From assembly GCA_002205965.3 (NCBI GenBank), contig NADL03000710.1, positions 248,001-312,000 of the forward strand: a DNA stretch of 64,000 nt. Reading direction: 5' to 3'. The notes under the pieces were generated by a model. It was not told where the DNA came from. It saw only the letters and a list, made by a program, of their open reading frames with translations, and made no database searches. The translations under genes were made by a program, and so were the position numbers. This document shows positions 58,935 to 64,000 of the stretch, one piece after another (within the stretch, counting starts at the first letter, position 1; each line of letters opens with the position of its first letter). Source of the DNA: Kappaphycus alvarezii. Its lineage: Eukaryota; Rhodophyta; Florideophyceae; Gigartinales; Solieriaceae.

Positions 58935-59875
58935 CCTATTCGCTCTGATCAAATGGTATTGTGAGGTCCATGATGCGCTCCGTGGTTTCTGCTACACGAT
59001 CAATGCTCGCTGAGCTCAAGCTTGCTCCTAAGGACTGGTCTTAAGTAATTCCGGCTATCTCATTCTCTCTAAATGAGGAAAATATCGTCAGACTTGGCCG
59101 CCGACCCGATTGATTGAATTGTTCTTACACCGCTAGAAGTCATGACTGGTATTTTACCTAAGCGTTCCGTGTTGCACATCCTACCTAACCCGCCCAGCCT
59201 CACGAACGAAAAGCGTCTCGGACGAGCTCATGCTGACCAGGTCATCGAAATCGCAGCCTTACAATAGGCATTGTATTTGATACACAAATCAGTCGAACAT
59301 TAAGTGAGTCTCCGACGCGAGCGTGCCATTGCAGCACCCAAAAAGTCGACAAACATCATCAACCCCTCATTTTCAGTTGGTGATTTCGTCTTGGTTCGAA
59401 GAGCAAACGATCGTGGACAGAAGCTTTGCTTTCGTTGGTTCTGTCCTTGTCGCATCAATGCCGTCTACAGTCCCTTAGTTTATGGTATCGTATCACATCG
59501 TGGAGGCAAGACCGAATGAGTACTTTGCTCGCGTCTCATCAACTGTCAAGACTCCACATTCGGCAAAACCGTACCGCCCTAAATTCTGGACCTAGCGTAA
59601 CGCAACGCTTCACGCTATGATGTTGTCGACCAGATCATGGATATAGGAGAAGCACCCGGCGGTCTATTCTTTTGAGTGAAATGGGGGAGCCTCCCCGACA
59701 AACGGAAATAGACCTCGCAGTCCGCCGATGAAGTCTACGCTGACATTCCTGATATTATCATCGAATAACTTCGCCACAATAAGTCTAAAAAAGCTCTCGT
59801 CAGTAAAATCAAACGCCAGCTGAGCTTCTCCTGAGAAACATACACCTTTTAACCGGATGGAACTCATGGGGACAG

Positions 59876-60260
59876 TGTGGTCCGCTGGCGTGATCAAGCT
59901 CCGAACCATAAGATGGCTTTATAGATAGATAGTATAAGTTCGGTAACTCAGATTGTGGTTCCGCTGATCCATTGTGGGTGCCACTTTCTGAGGTTAGGTT
60001 GTCCTGCTCCCCTGTGGGTGGCACTATCGTTTTCGTTCGATTTATAACTGTAGTTTAATGCTTCCGGGTAGTACCTGCTGTGCAAAGCAGTTTAGGTCTC
60101 AAGTCGAGACCGGACTGCCTCCGTTCTCCCCACTGTCTCCGTTTATCTAATAGACAGACATGGGGTTATTCAATAAAGAAATGCATCCGATCAAGGATCG
60201 GAATACCGACTCCCAACTCAGAAGCATTGCCAGTGAGTTGCATGCCCGTTGCTGGCCACA
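59876..60260 (+). repeat. gypsy-2 3' LTR
   Basis: 385 bp, TGTGGTCCGCTGG to GGCCACA, homologous along its length to 49263-49647 with moderate divergence. It is followed by ATAC and the right part of the interrupted LINE-A. Confidence 0.85.
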
Positions 60261-61400
60261 ATACGCGTCTGGATGCCAGCTTCTAAGGGCGGATATTGGG
60301 ATAGGCACAAGCATCGTTGTATCAGAAGTCTCGAGCAGGGGCCCATACCTTCTACTCTTAGCGGAGATGGCTGCGTTGAGGGAGGTGAGTTGATTGAAAT
60401 TACGCACTCTCCTATTGGAGGGCGCATGTGGATTGAAGAACGTGGCGTTAAAATAAGTCCGTTCCTCCGCTGCTACCCATTGCCTGGATATCCGGCCTTG
60501 TGGGGTGAAGCACCTGTCGCTGCTCGAAGGCCGGGTGATGGGCTGCCTTTTGCAGGTCTTGGGAGAGAAGGACGAATTGACGGTCGTGTCGTCGGGTTCG
60601 GTGCCCACCATGCAGGCAGTGCATGAGGGATCGTAGTTCCTTCCCTACTACTGTGTCTGCATACCTTTTTGGTTCTATTGTGATTTTCTGGAAAACTATG
60701 GGATAGACCGGATATATCTTCCAAAAGTAAAACGCTCAAACCTTCCCCACAGGGCATGAGGTGATCCCCGTGGCATTCGAGGACCTCAGGACAGTTCGTT
60801 TTTGGGCACGGCGTGTCCGGGCGAGAAGCGGGACTTGAAGGTAGTACTGAAGCCGAACTGAGACCTCACGGGCGTCAGAATTGGTATTTAGGTCGAGGTG
60901 CAGAGCACGATAGACCCACTCCTTTGCACCTGGAAGGCCCATGAAGGCTGGAATGCTTGCCTCCGTTGGGTGTCGATAGGGATCTCTTCTTGCGCTGCGG
61001 CATGGCCTGCTTCTCTTGGTTTCATTGCGGAGGGTTTTTGCCTGAGCAAAATACACTCAAGGGGAGCAGTCGTTAGGGCGGGCAGGAGATCGAGGTTTTG
61101 GAGAGGTGGGGTGAGCGTTTGTTGAAGAAGGGACCCCCAACAATTGGCCCACGGGGGCCATAGCATTGGGGCTGCCCCTAAGGGCTAAGTCACTAAGTTG
61201 CTAATACGTAACGAAGGGAGTGAGGACGGTGTGAAGCCTTTGGAGTCGTTGACTGGAGAGCGATGAATGGCGAAGCAGTGTGAGAGCATTGCGGAGGTGA
61301 TGTGAGTTGCCTTGTAGAGCGCTAGATTGACGGTGGTAGAACGGGAACCAGTGCAAGAACAAGCGAAGAAGGAGTCCTCTACGGTGGCCATGAAGCACAT
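60261..61400 (-). mobile_element. LINE-A, right part of the copy split by gypsy-2
   Basis: In sense order from 61400 the minus strand gives SHCFAIHRSPVNDSKGFTPS, QKPSAMKPREAGHAAAQEEI, a LGLPGAK-like AFMGLPGAKEWVY (60.9 kb), QYYLQVPLLA, a Cys motif remnant with TGITSCP, then after a short insertion SSFSPKTCKRQPITRPSSSD, NATFFNPHAPSNRRVRNFNQ, SLNAAISAKSRRYGPLL, LVPIPISALRSWHPDAY. That is the family-A order from pre-endonuclease to C-terminus. It is decayed over several frames. It continues across gypsy-2 at 49262. Confidence 0.75.
60621..60761 (+). mobile_element. LINE-A tail inserted into LINE-A, 8-bp target duplication
   Basis: The insert 60629-60753 (125 bp, plus sense, 3' UTR only) is flanked by GCATGAGG at 60621-60628 and 60754-60761. 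It interrupts the minus-sense endonuclease region of the host LINE-A. Confidence 0.85.
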
Positions 61401-61740
61401 GATAGGTTAAAAAAGTGGGGAATTCGCCGATAGTGGATACGGGCTTCGGATGGCGGGAAGTAGGTCGGAGTGGGAGGTAGGAGGGAGGAGGGTTCCATGA
61501 TTGGCGGAAGTATGTCGGCCAGGTGGCGCGAGGGTTGCGGTCCCACGAATTTTAAATCAAACCATTTTGCAGGCTCTACAGTACCACACTGTACAACTCG
61601 TAAGAATTACGACTGCCACACTAATACTTGAGCATTTCAGCCTATTAAGTAGCTGATAGCCCAGTGAACAAGCTCGAGGCGTTCAAGGTTACCATCAACG
61701 CGGAGTGTCGCTGAAGGAGAACGATCCACATCTGAAGGGG
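61401..61740. other. Unassigned stretch
   Basis: No gene or known repeat recognised between the LINE-A fragment and the 115-bp repeat. Confidence 0.35.
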
Positions 61741-61858
61741 AAATAGGGGTTTAATTTACTGTGGTAGATATGTGGGTTGGTACCCAGTAGATTTGTACCG
61801 GAGCGTAGATAACGTATCATGGTTAAGCCAATTGTGAAACCGTACAATGTGTCGAAAA
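61741..61858. repeat. 115-bp dispersed repeat, copy 2
   Basis: Homologous to 9563-9678 (TTTAATTTACTGTGGTAGAT through GTGAAACCGTACAATG). Confidence 0.55.
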
Positions 61859-61944
61859 CTGCATCCACATCTTGAAGTGCTGGTTGAGCAGTCCTTGAAG
61901 CAGAGAGAGAGACTTCATTGGAACCTTTTTCAACATGTCAGGTA

Positions 61945-62610
61945 TGCTGGTAAATCTTTACGAGGTCTAAGACACGAAGAAGTGCGGAAAGTATTCAGAT
62001 ATCAACTAAGCAGGCGGGCGGTGGGTGGCAACCTGTCGCACTTGCACCACTTGGAGACTAAACGCAAAGTTGGTCACGAAGTCGGCAAGTTCCTGCTGAC
62101 GAGAGATACCATGACGGGAATCAGCGAGGGAAGAGTGGCATCGTAAGAGCCTGTGCCCCTCTTGGCGCCATAGATTTCAATCCCGACGGGGGAGAGGAAG
62201 ATATCGTTTTGGTCCCGGGAATCGAGGTAATCACGATTTTTCTAGCGCTCTGGAAGTGTCGCCGCAGCGCCTACAGTATCTGTACTTGACAATATGAGAC
62301 GGCGAGCAGAAGGATTAGCATTAGTAACGTCAACAGCAATATAACTAGTGTGAAAACCATCGCAGAGTGTAGATGTCCATTTGTAGTAGACGGGACTCCC
62401 ATTGTAATAGTCGGGACTCCATTGAATAGAAGAATTGGGATCCTGGACGGGGAGCGTATGTTCGACGAGTGGAGCGTTATCAGCTTCCTTCCAGAAGTGG
62501 GCGAAAACGGTGCGAAGTACGTGAGTTCGGCGAGTCTTGCCGTCTTCGTAGTTGCAGGTGGAAGCATGTTGGCCGCTTGGATCCAAGACGGGCGTGACTT
62601 CGACAGAGCG
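61945..62610 (-). mobile_element. LINE family C fragment, longest copy
   Basis: Minus-sense frame from 62586 reads MDPSGQHASTCNYEDGKTRR, then HVLRTVFAHFWKEADN, then FHTSYIAVDVTNANPSARRL, then GAAATLPER. It extends further 5' than the other family-C copies. It shows a D-x-x-G-x-H-x-x-x-C motif and an H-x-LR helix typical of the zinc and nuclease start of LINE C-termini. That supports family C being an RLE-bearing LINE. The 3' part (62000-62250) matches the 12.45-kb copy. Truncated and decayed. Confidence 0.55.
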
Positions 62611-62697
62611 CCAGGAGCAGACCGTGCTGAGGGAAAATGCGAAGGATAGCGCGATGCTTTGACGGATAGTCAGGGCGACCTTCTAACCAAGGAGGCC

Positions 62698-64000
62698 GAT
62701 AGGGGTAAATCGGCGGGGAGGAGATCCTCAGAACCAATTACCCTGAGAAGGAGGTGTTGCGAGCGACAAAAGTGCTGCCGTGGTATTGTTGAACGAACAA
62801 AAGGGAGTGTATATAGAAGAGAGTTGAGGAAGCTACAAGCAAGTATAAAAGGGGCAGGGTCTACCACCGACGCTCTGCGACTAGCGTAAGAAAAAGTTTT
62901 CTTGGGTCTGAAGTTGACTCTCAACTTCCTACTACTCGGGACTTGGCTTGAAGTTGTCTGCCAACTTGCTTCACCTCCACTAAAGGAAGCAGTTTACTCG
63001 GCTTATATAGACTTTTGGCTACCCCAAAAGTCTCCAACACACGTACTAATAACCATAAAATGTATTCACGGTAATCGTGTGAACCAGAGAGACTATTAGA
63101 AGATATTTCCTCAAGGTAAATATCTAGGTGCCATACCCATGCCAGCCATCCATCGGCCAGGGGTGGGAATTGATGTGGCCATTATATAGACCTTTCAGAG
63201 CTACTTGTCGTATCACCCACAACCTGGAACTGTACTGAAATCTACTATGACAGCGTGTCCTAAAATGAAAAAATCAGCCGACGAATTTGCCACACTCACC
63301 CAAATTAAAAATATCTTGCAAATTCAAAAACTGTAAAAATATCTTCCCAATTCCGATACTGTATACAATCATGGTCCTCATCTAGATTTTTTCGTGCGCG
63401 AATTTGCGCACATCACGCCCTCTCGCTCAAGACGAACGTCCCGACTCGTCACTGCTCTTCTTCTGCTTCCGTAGTGTTCGCTGTCTTATTGATAAAATGT
63501 ATGGTCTCTCAAACGGGTACGGATGCAACTGATTACCAATATGATGCTCTAAAAAGTAGGTTCGCATTACTGGTACCTCACTTTGTAGCATAGCCTCATA
63601 TATTGGTTTGATCACATCGAGGTGGGGTTGAATACATTCTTCTTCCGTGACTCTTCCGAATCTTCCAAGAGTGAAAAAATATATGTGATATGCAAACTCT
63701 TCTGGAAGATGCCGGAGGAATGGATGTCGATAAGAAAAGAAGACGCGCATCATCAAGAACGAATCTTCGTAAGATAAGTGCGGTCCATGTAGCGCCCTAA
63801 AACATAAACAGATGCTTATCATGAAATAAGAAATGACCTGCGCATCGTTCGCATCCTCGGAGATATTGCGCAGCCAAAAAGATAATCTTCTTCTTCCGAC
63901 TGTATGCTGTGCATGGTTGTGAAGCAAAGCTAGAGATGAAGTTGTGGTGGACGGTCCCGATGAATGGCCGCGACCAGCTCCTGACGTACTGGGACCTGCA
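62698..64000 (-). mobile_element. Second gypsy-1 copy, cut by the window end
   Basis: An LTR of 718 bp (62698-63415) nearly identical to the other gypsy-1 LTRs is followed by the 3' end of the coding part. That includes unit 2 of the duplicated post-integrase domain (about 63486-63897) and the start of the linker. Sense is minus, so this is the 3' LTR side and the rest lies beyond 64000. It lies directly beside the LINE-C fragment. Confidence 0.9.

Larger units (their letters stand above)
49263..60260 (+). mobile_element. gypsy-2: Ty3/gypsy LTR retrotransposon fossil, split by gypsy-1
   Basis: Two 385-bp LTRs (49263-49647 and 59876-60260) begin TGTGG and end with a CCA/CCACA edge. They lie in the same orientation and are flanked by ATAC (49259-49262 and 60261-60264). 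Between them, plus sense, are a gag-like part (49.65-50.14 kb), an RNase H part (57.66-58.05 kb; FVHTDAPDKHWAV, SIYTDHRKLLF, EPSFGRHKVNKVIRLALYLS), an integrase part (58.3-58.77 kb; NELLYVDYLFLGESEDDSKY, WVSDQGPHSKNEVLEHL) and the post-integrase segment (59.3-59.5 kb; SFSVGDFVLVRRANDRG). The RNase H/integrase style is the one I associate with oomycete and early-fungal elements. The element is broken in many places. Its LTRs have visibly diverged, so it is older than gypsy-1. Confidence 0.85.

Noticed and set aside
1-64000. CRISPR arrays, rRNA genes and bacterial operon features
   Set aside because: None seen. There are no regularly spaced identical repeats and no conserved rRNA segments.

Overview
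This is a eukaryotic, repeat-dominated window. The evidence is spliceosomal intron signals (one candidate has 48- and 41-nt introns with GTATGT/GTAAGT donors), reverse-transcribing elements of several families, a TATA-type promoter, and genes without bacterial layout. The organism cannot be named from the window. A Ty3/gypsy fossil has an RNase H/integrase type I associate with oomycetes and some early-diverging (zoosporic) fungi. Non-LTR elements with restriction-like endonucleases and a Cys-rich GTF-repeat protein fit the same loose guess.

Layout. 1-6.3 kb: fragments of non-LTR retrotransposons (LINEs), otherwise unrecognised. 6.3-8.8 kb: a gene for a secreted Cys-rich protein of about 14 tandem 50-residue repeats, with two apparent frame problems. 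8.8-15.8 kb: a LINE graveyard with three families (called A, B and C here) and a 0.5-kb near-perfect palindrome. 15.97-17.03 kb: a three-RRM, poly(A)-binding-protein-like gene with one frame change in a linker. 17.9-19.5 kb: a second copy of the palindrome's sequence and a decayed coding stretch with 76-residue repeats. 19.8-38.4 kb: a strikingly AT-rich block with no recognisable gene, a few exon-like membrane-protein stretches and a perfect 104-bp palindrome. 38.4-48.9 kb: more LINE-A, including the longest copy (42.2-46.6 kb), whose 3' half is repeated in alternating orientations, plus small unrecognised ORFs. 49-61.4 kb: a nest of insertions. 61.4-64 kb: repeats and a further gypsy-1 copy running off the end.

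The nest can be read from target-site duplications. A minus-strand LINE-A was split by a Ty3/gypsy element (gypsy-2, 49263-60260, 385-bp LTRs, older). That element was later split by a second Ty3/gypsy element (gypsy-1, 50144-57656, about 720-bp LTRs, young). Short LINE-A 3' tails inserted into gypsy-2 and into LINE-A itself. At least five such tails have 8-9-bp target duplications, which defines the 3' end of LINE-A and shows it was mobile after gypsy-2 arrived.

The best candidate for something undescribed is in gypsy-1. Downstream of the integrase there are two diverged copies of a ~130-residue domain I do not recognise, joined by a Gly/Pro/Ser-rich linker. Next are the alternating-inversion structure of the long LINE-A copy and the palindromic element at 10.3-10.8 kb. 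Functional host genes appear few: the Cys-rich repeat protein, the RRM protein and a handful of small uncertain ORFs.
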